This document shows, piece after piece, positions 1-6,882 of a DNA stretch of 6,882 bases. Every line of letters starts with the position of its first letter. Position 1 is the first letter of the stretch. The notes under the pieces are model-generated. The model was not told the origin of the DNA. It made no database searches and saw nothing but the letters and a program-made list of their open reading frames with translations. This DNA comes from an uncultured bacterium (GTDB lineage: Bacteria > Bacillota > Clostridia > Christensenellales > Pumilibacteraceae). The stretch spans positions 1-6,882 of the forward strand of contig CATKFJ010000197.1 in NCBI GenBank assembly GCA_949747725.1. Direction: 5' to 3'. Made by a program: the position numbers and the translations under genes.

Positions 1-3000
1 CATCCGCAGTGGAACTGACGATAGCGGACGACTTGCCGGTTTTCGAAACAGTAACGGCTGTGGCTGCGGCGGTGTCTGACGATAATACCGATAAAACGAT
101 AAAAAACAGTTTGACCGTTACGGGCACTTTGGCGGACGGTACTGTAATACCGGTAAACCGTCAGCTTTATTCCGTTACGCTTCCGTCGCTTATCGCAGGC
201 AGTTCGGCTATCGCCACGCTTACTTTCGACAGCGAAGTATATGATAAAGCAACCGTTGACGTAAAGTTGACCGACGTTAAACAATCGATCGTAACGGGCA
301 TAGCTCTTAATCTGTTGCCCGATCTTACATACGAAAACGGATATTATAAGAAAGGCGAGTACAGCGCGTTTGTGGACGGCATGCCGTTTTTCGACGATAA
401 CAAACCGTCCGTATTTGCGTCGCTCGTCGTGCATATTTTTTACGATAATTCAGTCGATACGGCGGTGTTTGTCGGTTCGGGCGGTACTGCCGAGATCGTG
501 TCGGAAAACGCGGCGCTTAAAAATGCGATGGCAAGCGCGAGCGGTTCGACTAACGTCGGGACAAATTCCGTTTCGCTTACCGTTACGCTTGCAAACGGAA
601 CTTCTTATACCGACGGGATATCCGTTCCGTTCGAGAGTAAAACTGTAGTCGATATTAAAACCGAATACAATAAACCCGATATTGATGTTTATTCGTATAC
701 GTCTATAGACGATCTATCGTCTTATATAGTCGTAACGCCCGTTTATAACGACGGGTCTGTCGGCGGAACGATCAGCGACCGTACGTTATCGGGAACGCTT
801 GCGCCAACATCCGCGATTTTGGCTGCACACACCGGCGAGGATTGGACGTACGATAAGGATATAACGGTGTCGTATGAAACGCCGCAGGGCAGGGTCATAA
901 ACCGCGCTCTGACGGTCACGGGTATCATCTATAAAGAACCCGAAACATGGGGAGACATATCTGCGATCGGCATTCCTCAACAGACAATGACGTACGATTT
1001 CGATTACTCGGGATTATACATTACAGTAAAATATAACGAAGGATTCGACAAGGCGAACTATTATTTGACCGATATTTCATACGATACTAACGCGCCTATT
1101 TATAAATCCATAGTTTATCGCGATAAAAACAGAAATGTAATACCCGATACGGCGGACAATAAAGTGCCGAAGGACGCCGCGATGGCAACAATAACGGTGC
1201 ATAACGGGTCAAATAATCCGAGTGAAAATTTTAGATTCACGCCTGTTCAGGCGCCGATCGATTATCCGCGACCCGACGAATTCGAGAAAGATTACAGTGA
1301 GAATTGCGTTATAACTCTTTCGGGAATAAACGCCGGAATGACTGTAACTGCGGATGGGGCTTCCGCATCGCACGTAGAAATAGGCTCTGATAAAGACGGT
1401 AAAGTGGATATTGCGTTTAAGTCGGGCGGCGAGTTCGATATTAAAGTGACGCTCGACGAGGGCAAGGACGGCGTATATCGGTTTAGAGACGTTATCGGAG
1501 AATCCAATATCGTAAGAAACGACGAATATACCGTAACATATCACTTTGTTATAAACAAGGGTGTTTTCGAGCTTTCGCTCGAGTACGGAAACGGTAACGA
1601 CGAATGGATCTACGGCGACAGCCCCACCGCCGAACCTACGGTAAAGGCGACGCTTGGAGGCAGGAATTACATACTCAAAAATCAGGACGGTCAGGACGGG
1701 CTTGCCGACGGGGAAATAGGCGTTCCGTATTTTTTATATTATTACGGTTTCGACGGAAGAACGTACGACAGTATTTCCGGCATGACGTATGACGAAGTTG
1801 TCGCAAAATACTCGGCTTTGCCGGAAGACGTCGGCGAATACGGCGTGATCGTAATAACAAAGGAAACGGACGCTTACGCGCAGTCCGTTGCTTACCGTTG
1901 GAACGCGCATAAGGTAAAGATAGCGCAGAAACCGTTAGGACTTGATGTAGTAAAAAATGTCGTTTATATTCGCGGTACTTCGTACGGCGCTGACGACGTT
2001 ATAAATACCGACTCGTTCGTTTACGGTCATTCCGTGTCCGACGTCATGACTGTGACGGCGACGGGCGCGCCATTTACTCATGCGGATAATTACGATATTT
2101 CGATAACTATCGTCAACCCGAACTACAAATGGGGCGACGATGTAACTACCGTCGCTACAGACAAGACAACCGTGAAAACTCAGTTCGAGATCGCCGCGCG
2201 CGAACTTGACTTTAATGTGAGCGTTACGGGATTCACTTACGGGGATGTCGCGCCCGATCTCGCTCCCGTGTTTAAGTATCGGGATACTGCGAGCGGAGCG
2301 TTTACCGAAAATAAAAACAACTTTTATGCTACGGTCTGCGATCCCGTGTATTATCACGCGACTTCGGCAGGTGTAAAAACGGGAGTCGCCATAAATACGA
2401 CCGCCGAGCCTATGAATACTTGGTCGGCAGGTAAATATATTGTCGAGTATACGACGGAAGTCGATACCGCGTCAGGCGACAGAACGGGCGACTACAATAC
2501 GCCGACGGCAAGCGCGGTGTTTGACGTCTACCGCAAAAAACTTTCCGCGCCTACATTTTACGGTTCGGATTTCGACGCGGCGTATACGCGCGAGTATGAC
2601 GGCGTTAAGCACGATATAAACATAGATAATTATGCGTCTGTCGCCGCCGGACTGATAAACGGCGATACTTACGACGGCGTATTCGATGTTTTGATCGAAG
2701 CCAAGCGCACGGACGAAAACGACGGATATGATTCTTCGGGCGCAACCGTCGGGTCTGTGTCGCGCGTCGGCGGAACGATATCCGTCACGGAAGCCGGCAG
2801 TTATATCATAACGGTCGGGTTTAAAGATACCGATCCCGATTACGAATGGGCGGACGGATCTTTAAGCGACGTGAGTTCGGATACTTATATCGTTAAAAGA
2901 TACGCGCTCGATATATCGGGCGGAGATAATTCGGGCAGCGCTTGGAACTACACCTTCGACGGCAATGCGCACGCGCCCGTGCTTACGGCAACGGGCGTCG

Positions 3001-6000
3001 GCGGTCATTCGGTTACGCTGACAACCGAACTGTCCGACGACGACGGAAAAATTTATACCGCCGAAGAAGTTATAAACGTCGGCACGTATAATATAAACGT
3101 AACGGCATATTCGGTGAAAGCCGTTGCCGACGGCAGCGTTATCGACGGCGAAAACTATAAATTGCCCGTTACGCACGACTTTGATTTTTATATAACTGCG
3201 GCGGACTTGAAAGCTCCCGTATTTAAAGAAACTCATACCGTTTATATAGGCACGGGAATAGATATTACCGCTTTTATATCGAATTGGTCGACCGAATTTA
3301 CGATAGGTTCGGAGACCAAAGCGGAAATAGCCTATTATGCGAACGGCGGCGCGGTAGGCGAACTTAAAGACGTTTTGCGCGACGCTGACGATAATGTAAC
3401 GGCATATAGAGTGTATGTTTATCCCAAAACCAATTATAAATGGGCGCCGTCGGTGTCTACGGAAGCTCTTCCGTCGGATGCCGATATCATGGCGTATGCG
3501 ATAGATTTTCCCGTCGAGCCGCTATCCGTAACGCTCGATTGGACGGAGCTTGAAAAAACTTATAACGGCGGCGCGCAAAAGCCTGCCGTAGATATAACGA
3601 ATAAAAAAGGCAGTGACGACGTTTCTGTAGCTATCGGCTTTAAACAAGACGGTATTGCGATCGCCGAAGCAACGGACGCAGGCAGATACGTTGTATTCGC
3701 AAGCGCGCTTAGCGGCGACCAAAGAGGTAATTATAATATTTCGACGGTTGCAGACGATTATGCCGCGGACTTTGTCATCAATAAAAAAATTATAAACATA
3801 TCTGCGATATCGCTACCTACGGGCGAAGTTACTGATTTTAACGGTTCCGAAGGCAGGTGGTCGGATGCCGCCGCGTGGAAAGAATTTAACGGTATATTAT
3901 CCGTTACGGTAAGCGGTGTAGTGCCGAGCGCTTGGTTCATGCCCGACGCCCATTCCGATTTAGCCATATCCGCGGACGGCGGAGAATACTCTTTCGACGT
4001 GACCGACGGCGTTTTCGCTTATACGCGTGCCGGCGTCTATACGTTTACTGTTTCCGTCGGCGGTAAAAATTACTGTTTTGACAACGACGATAAAGATAAA
4101 TTCGACTATTCGGGCGATTATACATACACGTCGCGAGATAAGTTTACGGTACAGCGAAAGGCTTTGATGCCCAAAGATATTTCCGACTTGCGCGCGCAGG
4201 AATGGAAAAGCGTAACGCCCATAACGTTCGACGAGTACGGCGAAGGATATTCGGTAGAATACGGCGATACGGCGAATTCCGTCACTTCGAACAGCTGGCT
4301 CGGCGGCGAGGGCGAAAACGGCGTGCAAGGCTTGTACTATGCGGAAATAACCGTTACGGGCAACGCGCAGAATTATGTGTGGATAAAAAATCCCGACGAT
4401 AACGGCGATCTTTCGTACGTAAATAATAAATACGCCGATTTCTATTACACGACCGATAAAGTAGCTATCAGGCTTTACTATGCGATCACGAGTTCGCAGA
4501 TAGACGTAACGATCGAAGTAAAAAATTATAAGTTCGGCGATAACGGGTTTGTAAACGGCGTTCGCGGAAGCTTCTCTTTCGACGATACTTCTGCGCTCGG
4601 CGACGGCACGGACGGCGCTACCGTGTATATTACGGGCGACGGAGTAGCAACGCTTGAAGGTAAAGGAATTTCCACAAAACTTACGGACACGCTCTTTAAA
4701 GACGCTTTCGGCACGACGGTTACCGAGCTTGTAAACGGACTGCCGTGGAACGTCGGAGTTTACACGGTAACGGGAACGCTTGTTTTCGGCGACGGCGATA
4801 CTTACCAATCAAGACCGGTGTCGTATAATTTTGAAGTTACAGCTCGCGAAATAGAGATTGCGTGGAGCGATACTTCGCTCGAGTATAACGGCGGAAGTCA
4901 AACGCCGACCGCGGAAATAACGACAAAGATCCAAAAGACGGTCGACGATACCGCAGATTATACAAATGGGATCAAGTTGGAGATAGGTCTGGCGGACGGC
5001 AGTAAACCCGTGAATGCCGAAACGTACGAAATATTTATTTTAAGCCTGTCGGGAAACGATAACTTTAAATTGCCGAAGGACAGCTTGACAACGGAGTTCG
5101 ATATAACCGCTAAAGCAGTAACGGTTACCGCGAACAGCGTTGTCAAACATATTTACGGCGATGAGATCGCGTCGGCGGAAAAGCAGTCGGATGCGGCGGA
5201 AAAATTGTGCGACGACGGCGCCGGATCGCACCTGATAATAAAAATTATCGACGGCGACGGCAACGAAATAAACAGATATGCCGCAGTCGGTACATACACC
5301 GTTACCGTCGAATGGGACGATAAAACAGCCGTTTACGCCCGAAATTACGACGTTACTTTTGTGAACGGCACGTTTACCGTTGCAAAACGCGAGATCACCG
5401 TTGAGTTTAACTCGGCTAACGCCACAACAGAATACGGCGATCCCGTAAATCTTTACGACGAAGAGAGCCCGATTTTTTCTATTATAGCATGTAACGGGAT
5501 ATCGGACGGACTTGCCGGACTCAAAGCCGCTGACGCGTTTGTTTTTGTTTGCGCCGCCGACGGGAATGCGGCTGTAGGCGTATATCCTATATCTACAAGC
5601 GTCAAAGACGGTAATTTACAAGTGACCTTCGTCGGCGATTGGAAATATACGGTTACCGAAGCTACGATAATAAATAACGGCATAGTCGGTATCGCCGACA
5701 CGACTTATGCGGCTGAAGATATCGACGTTTTGACCGCGTTCGACGTTACAACGAAAAACGAACACACACCGCCTACTTTCGCGTATGCGTTTGTAGATTC
5801 GGCAGACGCGAAATGGCAAGACGTGGATAACGGCGCGTGGACGGCGTTTACCGTAAGTCCTACCGTATACGACGCAGGAAATTATTATATGTGGGTGCGC
5901 GTTACGGCAGATTATCACAAGCCAGTTTACCAACTCATTACCGTGAGCGTGGCAAAAGCAGAGCTTACCGTTTCGCTGTCGTTCGGTATTTGGTACGGCG

Positions 6001-6882
6001 AAGCAAATCCCGAAGAAATATCCTATAAGATGACCGTTTCGGATATGCGTACGCTCGGCGTTTACAGAGTGGACGGACTTGTCGGCGACGACGGTAATAA
6101 GTTCTATTCGACCGACGGTTTTTACGGTATAGAAAATACCGATACTTTATCGTATACCGTAGCCGATTTCGTTGCGAACAAATGCGGCAAATATAAGATC
6201 GTGTTGGATCTCGATCGGCTCGATTGCGCAAATTACGACCTTACGGTCGAAAACGGCATCCTTATCGTTAAAGAGATAGAGATAACTGTCGATATAAACA
6301 ACGCTTCGGTCACGTATAACTCCGATACCTTGCCCACGCTCACATACAACGCTACTATTCCGAGATCTACGTATGAACCCGACAAATATTTAACGCTTCC
6401 GCACAATATTTCGGAAATTTTCTCGCTTTCGTCCGATGCGGTAGATAAGAAATTCGATCTCGGCGACGGCATAACGGCAACTACTGCGCGCGTGGGCGAT
6501 TATCCTATTATAGGTAGGGTAAATGCAGGCATGGGCGAAATATACGCCGTGGAATTTAAGGGAGATTGGTCGGTCGACGGCGATCATAAAAATCAAGCAG
6601 GTATTTACACCGTTCGTCCCGCCGCTATAACGGTCGATATAAGAGGGTACAGCGGCGAGTATGACGATAAAGCTCACGGGCTTAAAGTAAATAATATAGA
6701 AACTGCGGACGGAGCCGAATTTACCGTCACGTACTATGAGGTCGACGGTGTAGTTACCGACTTCGACGAACTTACGGGCGGTTCGGACACTATGCCCACA
6801 TACACTGATGTCGGCGTGCATTATATCGTATATAAAGTTACCGCGCTCAATCACGATTACAGTGCGGCTTGTTTGACTGTGG
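1..6882 (+). CDS. Giant multidomain surface/secreted protein with Ig-like and MBG/YDG-type repeats, internal fragment (both ends missing)
   Basis: One frame is open from base 3 to base 6881 (2,293 codons) without a stop; neither the start nor the stop is in the window. The translation is rich in Thr, Val, Asp, Gly, Tyr and Asn, poor in Cys (nine residues) and built of alternating short hydrophobic strands and Gly/Asp/Asn turns, as expected for tandem beta-sandwich domains. About 22 units can be marked: three Big-type Ig-like units, one transitional unit, then 18 MBG/YDG-like units joined by 'FxVxxRxL' junctions such as FEIAAREL, FDVYRKKL, FTVAKREI and FEVTAREI. Such arrays usually form extracellular stalks or adhesins in Bacillota and related bacteria; export, attachment and ligand are inferred, because no signal peptide, membrane segment or anchor is present here. 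There are no neighbours from which to judge an operon. A phage tail fibre is a weaker alternative, based only on units A-C. The coding frame is near certain; the function is not. Confidence 0.95.
36..311 (+). repeat. Unit A: bacterial Ig-like (Big-type) domain
   Basis: Residues 12-103. It has a DKTIKNSLTVTGTLADGT strand-turn-strand followed by YSVTLPS, IAGSSAIATLTF and a closing VDVKLTDV strand. This is the order seen in the bacterial Ig-like pattern 'xLTVTaxYxDGTxxxxxYxLxGxLxaGxsxxTVxyxxxxxxfxVxV'. The first residues of the window (SAVELTIAD) look like the last strand of a preceding unit, so the array continues upstream. Confidence 0.6.
312..641 (+). repeat. Unit B: bacterial Ig-like (Big-type) domain
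   Basis: Residues 104-213. ASLVVHIFYDNS matches the 'LTVTaxYxDGT' strand-turn of units A and C. VGTNSVSLTVTLANGTSY and the closing GISVPFES match the later 'aGxsxxTVxyxxgxxxxfxV' strands. It is about 15-20 residues longer than A or C, the extra length lying in the middle (about residues 156-185, Ala/Ser/Gly-rich). Confidence 0.5.
642..935 (+). repeat. Unit C: bacterial Ig-like (Big-type) domain
   Basis: Residues 214-311. This is the clearest Big-like unit: SIDDLSSYIVVTPVYNDGSV, then RTLSGTLAPTSA, DITVSYETPQG and ALTVTGIIY. The layout is the familiar 'lxdLxxYltVtxxYxDGsxxxxxxyxLsGxLxxGxxxitVsYxgxxxxxxVtv'. It directly precedes the change to a different domain type. Confidence 0.65.
936..1244 (+). 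repeat. Unit D: transitional strand-rich unit, family unclear
   Basis: Residues 312-414. It opens with TMTYDFDYSGLYITVKYNEG (Y331, D332), which may be a degenerate Y-D-x turn plus strand, and closes with an AAMATITVHNG strand and FRFTPV. The middle has a polar loop with VYRDKNRNVIPDTADNK. It lacks both the Big-type DGT core and the (A/V)GxY strand, so it is assigned by position between the two arrays more than by sequence. Confidence 0.35.
1245..1562 (+). repeat. Unit E: MBG/YDG-like unit of the Y-x-[WF] subtype
   Basis: Residues 415-520. It starts VQAPIDYPRP, has CVITLSGINAGMTVTADG, then GGEFDIKVTL (G476, F478 in the place of GxY), GVYRFRD (Y492, F494, D496) and ends YTVTYHFVINKG. This is the same order as units G, I and K, where the strand after GxY is followed by YxW and a loop. 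The first of the protein's nine cysteines, C435, lies here. Confidence 0.55.
1563..1934 (+). repeat. Unit F: MBG-like unit with IYGD turn and YYY strand
   Basis: Residues 521-644. It has WIYGDSPTAEPTVKA (Y537, G538, D539), a long Asp/Gly loop, VPYFLYYYGFDG, PEDVGEYGVIVI (V610, G611, Y613) and TDAYAQS before VKIAQKPL. The pattern 'YGDxPtxPt...YxYYxxxDGxxY...P.(D/N)aGxYxvxxxvxeTdxY' is common in MBG/Ig-like arrays of Clostridia. At about 124 residues it is one of the longer units. Confidence 0.6.
1935..2204 (+). repeat. Unit G: MBG/YDG-like unit of the Y-x-W subtype
   Basis: Residues 645-734. It starts LGLDVVKNVVYIRG, has DVMTVTATGAPF, then HADNYDISITIV in the (A/V)GxY position, with Asp695 where Gly is expected and Tyr697 kept. 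NYKWGDD follows (N707, Y708, W710, D712), and the unit ends FEIAARE. It is the same subtype as units E, I and K. Confidence 0.6.
2205..2540 (+). repeat. Unit H: MBG-like unit with TYGD turn
   Basis: Residues 735-846. VTGFTYGDVAPDL (Y746, G747, D748) opens the unit. A long polar middle with C779 follows, then WSAGKYIVEYTTEV (A809, G810, Y812), GDYNTPTASAVF and the junction FDVYRKKL. The YGD-first, GxY-late order is typical of MBG domains. Confidence 0.65.
2541..2906 (+). repeat. Unit I: YDG/Y-x-W subtype unit
   Basis: Residues 847-968. It starts LSAPTFYG, has REYDGVKHDINI (Y865, D866, G867), a loop with NGDTYDG, EAGSYIITVGFKD (A931, G932, Y934), DYEWADGSLSD (Y947, W949, D951) and ends TYIVKRYAL. 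It carries both the YDG turn and the YxW motif, so it links the two subtypes and is one of the most readable units. Confidence 0.7.
2907..3206 (+). repeat. Unit J: YDG-like unit with FDGNAH turn
   Basis: Residues 969-1068. WNYTFDGNAHAPVLTATG (F985, D986, G987) matches 'YdGxaxxPxvxxxG' of YDG-type repeats, with Phe replacing Tyr. INVGTYNINVTAY (V1026, G1027, Y1029) and GENYKLP follow, then FDFYITAADL. Length and motif spacing are standard for the array. Confidence 0.7.
3207..3521 (+). repeat. Unit K: Y-x-W subtype unit without a clear GxY
   Basis: Residues 1069-1173. It starts LKAPVFKETHTVYIG and has FTIGSETKAEIAYYANG. VTAYRVYVYP sits where the (A/V)GxY strand should be, with no Gly before Tyr. 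TNYKWAPSVS (N1144, Y1145, W1147) follows, and the unit ends AIDFPVEPL. The start ('LKAPxF') closely matches unit I ('LSAPTF'), which supports common descent. Confidence 0.55.
3522..3788 (+). repeat. Unit L: YDG-like unit with YNGGAQKP turn
   Basis: Residues 1174-1262. LEKTYNGGAQKPAVDITNK (Y1187, N1188, G1189, G1190), VSVAIGFKQDG, TDAGRYVVFASALSG (A1226, G1227, Y1229), GNYNIS and FVINKKI. It pairs with unit P (YNGGSQTP...SLSGNDNF), which has almost the same length and motif spacing. Confidence 0.7.
3789..4163 (+). repeat. Unit M: divergent MBG/YDG-like unit
   Basis: Residues 1263-1387. VTDFNGSEGRW may be a degenerate Y-x-G turn with F in place of Y. FNGILSVTVSGVVPS follows, then TRAGVYTFTVSVGG (A1343, G1344, Y1346) and NYCFDNDDKDKF (Y1357, C1358, F1359), where aromatic-x-aromatic echoes the YxW motif. 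It ends KFTVQRKAL. At about 125 residues it is long for the array. Confidence 0.5.
4164..4496 (+). repeat. Unit N: divergent Y-x-W subtype unit
   Basis: Residues 1388-1498. It begins LMPKDISDLRAQEW and has YSVEYGDTANS in the middle. GLYYAEITVTG (G1443, Y1445) fits the GxY strand, and QNYVWIKNPDDNGD (Y1458, W1460) fits the YxW motif plus an acidic loop. It ends RLYYAITSS, a junction lacking the basic residues seen elsewhere. Confidence 0.5.
4497..4850 (+). repeat. Unit O: MBG-like unit with FGDN turn
   Basis: Residues 1499-1616. VKNYKFGDNGFVNGVRGSF stands in the YGD position, with Phe replacing Tyr. A long Asp/Gly/Thr middle follows, then WNVGVYTVTGTLVFGDGD (V1584, G1585, Y1587), and the junction FEVTAREI is nearly the same as FEIAAREL at the end of unit G. 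Confidence 0.6.
4851..5117 (+). repeat. Unit P: YDG-like unit with YNGGSQTP turn
   Basis: Residues 1617-1705. SLEYNGGSQTPTAEITTK (Y1628, N1629, G1630, G1631), IKLEIGLADGS and NAETYEIFILSLSGNDNF (A1672, E1673, Y1675) follow one another, ending FDITAKA. Glu replaces the usual Gly of the GxY strand. It is the closest partner of unit L. Confidence 0.65.
5118..5393 (+). repeat. Unit Q: classic MBG-type unit
   Basis: Residues 1706-1797. VVKHIYGDEIAS (Y1718, G1719, D1720), AVGTYTVTVEWDD (V1762, G1763, Y1765), then ARNYDVTFVNGTFTVAKRE. The sequence 'YGD ... vGtYxVxv ... NYdVtfvnGtftVakr' is the standard MBG layout, and this is the best MBG match in the window. C1736 lies in the middle loop. Confidence 0.75.
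5394..5666 (+). repeat. Unit R: MBG-type unit with VGVYPI and GDW
   Basis: Residues 1798-1888. TTEYGDPVNLYDEESP (Y1811, G1812, D1813), then AAVGVYPISTSVKDG (V1858, G1859, Y1861), LQVTFVGDWKYTVTEA (F1876, G1878, D1879, W1880). VGxYPI is typical of MBG domains. The NYxVxxxnG segment is replaced by VTFVGDW. Two cysteines, C1830 and C1850, lie in the middle. Confidence 0.7.
5667..5963 (+). repeat. Unit S: Ig-like unit with DAGNYYMWV strand
   Basis: Residues 1889-1987. There is no YGD turn; ADTTYAAEDIDVLTA takes its place. PPTFAYAFVDSADAKWQ and TVYDAGNYYMWVRVTADYH (A1958, G1959, Y1961) follow, and the junction is VSVAKAEL. The 'Y.wvxsxdxxW...daGxYyvwvxvtaD' layout resembles the second half of unit F. 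Confidence 0.6.
5964..6275 (+). repeat. Unit T: MBG-type unit with WYGEANP turn
   Basis: Residues 1988-2091. LTVSLSFGIWYGEANPEEIS (Y1998, G1999, E2000, N2002, P2003) matches the MBG 'YGdaNP' opening well. KCGKYKIVLDL (G2062, Y2064) and CANYDLTVENGILIVKE complete the standard order. C2061 and C2075 flank the late hairpin. Confidence 0.75.
6276..6626 (+). repeat. Unit U: MBG-type unit with VGDYPI, GDW and a short C-terminal insert
   Basis: Residues 2092-2208. ASVTYNSDTLPTLTYN (Y2105, N2106, S2107), ARVGDYPIIGRV (V2164, G2165, Y2167), YAVEFKGDWSV (F2185, G2187, D2188, W2189), then GDHKNQAGIYTVRPAAI. It shares VGxYPI and GDW with unit R, but about eleven residues holding a second AGxY (A2199, G2200, Y2202) sit between GDW and the exit strand. 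Confidence 0.65.
6627..6882 (+). repeat. Unit V: YDG-like unit, cut by the window edge
   Basis: Residues 2209-2293. RGYSGEYDDKAHGLKVNN (Y2220, D2221, D2222), EFTVTYYEVDG, TDVGVHYIVYKVTA (V2270, G2271, Y2274 one place late) and NHDYSAACLTV, after which the window ends. C2290 is near the edge. The unit is nearly complete, so the array continues downstream. Confidence 0.6.

Noticed and set aside
370..648. Plus-strand open frame of 92 codons in another frame
   Set aside because: It overlaps units B and C of the main frame fully and encodes an Arg/Ser/Leu-rich sequence typical of out-of-frame reading.
936..1244. Frameshift or assembly joint at the change of domain type
   Set aside because: The frame continues without a stop or shift and both sides keep the same codon style.
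1935..2357. Antisense open frame of about 140 codons
   Set aside because: It ends at the antisense of a sense TTA codon and mirrors units G and H; a shadow of the main gene.
3960..4808. Antisense open frame of about 280 codons
   Set aside because: It lies in codon register under the real gene, starts only at a TTG next to a stop, is rich in Arg, Val and Ile without any recognised domain, and is explained by rare TTA/CTA/TCA codons on the sense strand.
6390..6854. Antisense open frame of about 154 codons
   Set aside because: Same in-register shadow effect; no domain recognised and no room for a separate gene inside the repeat coding region.
1..6882. CRISPR array or tandem DNA repeat
   Set aside because: No identical direct repeats with regular spacing are visible; the repetition exists only at the protein-pattern level.
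1..6882. Phage tail fibre or baseplate protein
   Set aside because: Big-type units A-C do occur in phage proteins, but the 18 MBG/YDG-like units that follow fit a surface or secreted protein better, and no phage gene is present. Not fully excluded.
1..6882. Enzyme domain, membrane segment or sorting signal within the protein
   Set aside because: No long hydrophobic stretch, LPXTG-like motif or catalytic motif was seen on reading the whole translation.

Overview
The whole window is the inside of one giant protein-coding gene on the + strand. The frame whose first full codon begins at base 3 stays open to base 6881: 2,293 codons with no stop, no credible start and no intergenic gap. Both gene ends lie outside, so the full protein is longer than 2,293 residues. 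In this frame residue n is encoded at bases 3n to 3n+2, and that numbering is used throughout.

The protein is a string of about 22 small, strand-rich units of roughly 90-125 residues, called A to V here. Units A-C (about 36-935) look like bacterial Ig-like (Big-type) domains, with a 'TVTGTLADGT' core strand pattern. Unit D (936-1244) is transitional and hard to classify. Units E-V (1245-6881) form an array of MBG/YDG-like domains. Their hallmarks are an N-terminal Y-[GDN]-[GDS] turn (YGD, YDG, YNGG, YGE), a late (A/V)-G-x-Y-x-(I/V) strand, and a junction of the form 'FxVxxRxL/I' that runs into the next unit. Unit V is cut by the window edge.

No catalytic domain, signal peptide, transmembrane segment, LPXTG-type sorting signal, SLH or dockerin module is visible. 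Any such element must lie outside. The likely role is a long extracellular or cell-surface stalk or adhesin, inferred from what MBG/Ig-like arrays usually do.

The organism is probably a bacterium using the standard bacterial code, with GC in the mid-40s by eye. The style (ATA, AAA and GAA alongside TCG, ACG and GCG codons; giant MBG proteins) suits an uncultured Bacillota/Clostridia member of an animal gut, but this is a weak guess. Open frames on the opposite strand are explained by rare use of TTA, CTA and TCA codons. I found no RNA gene, mobile element, CRISPR array, promoter or terminator, and no convincing new biological system. The interest lies in the size and internal order of the repeat array.
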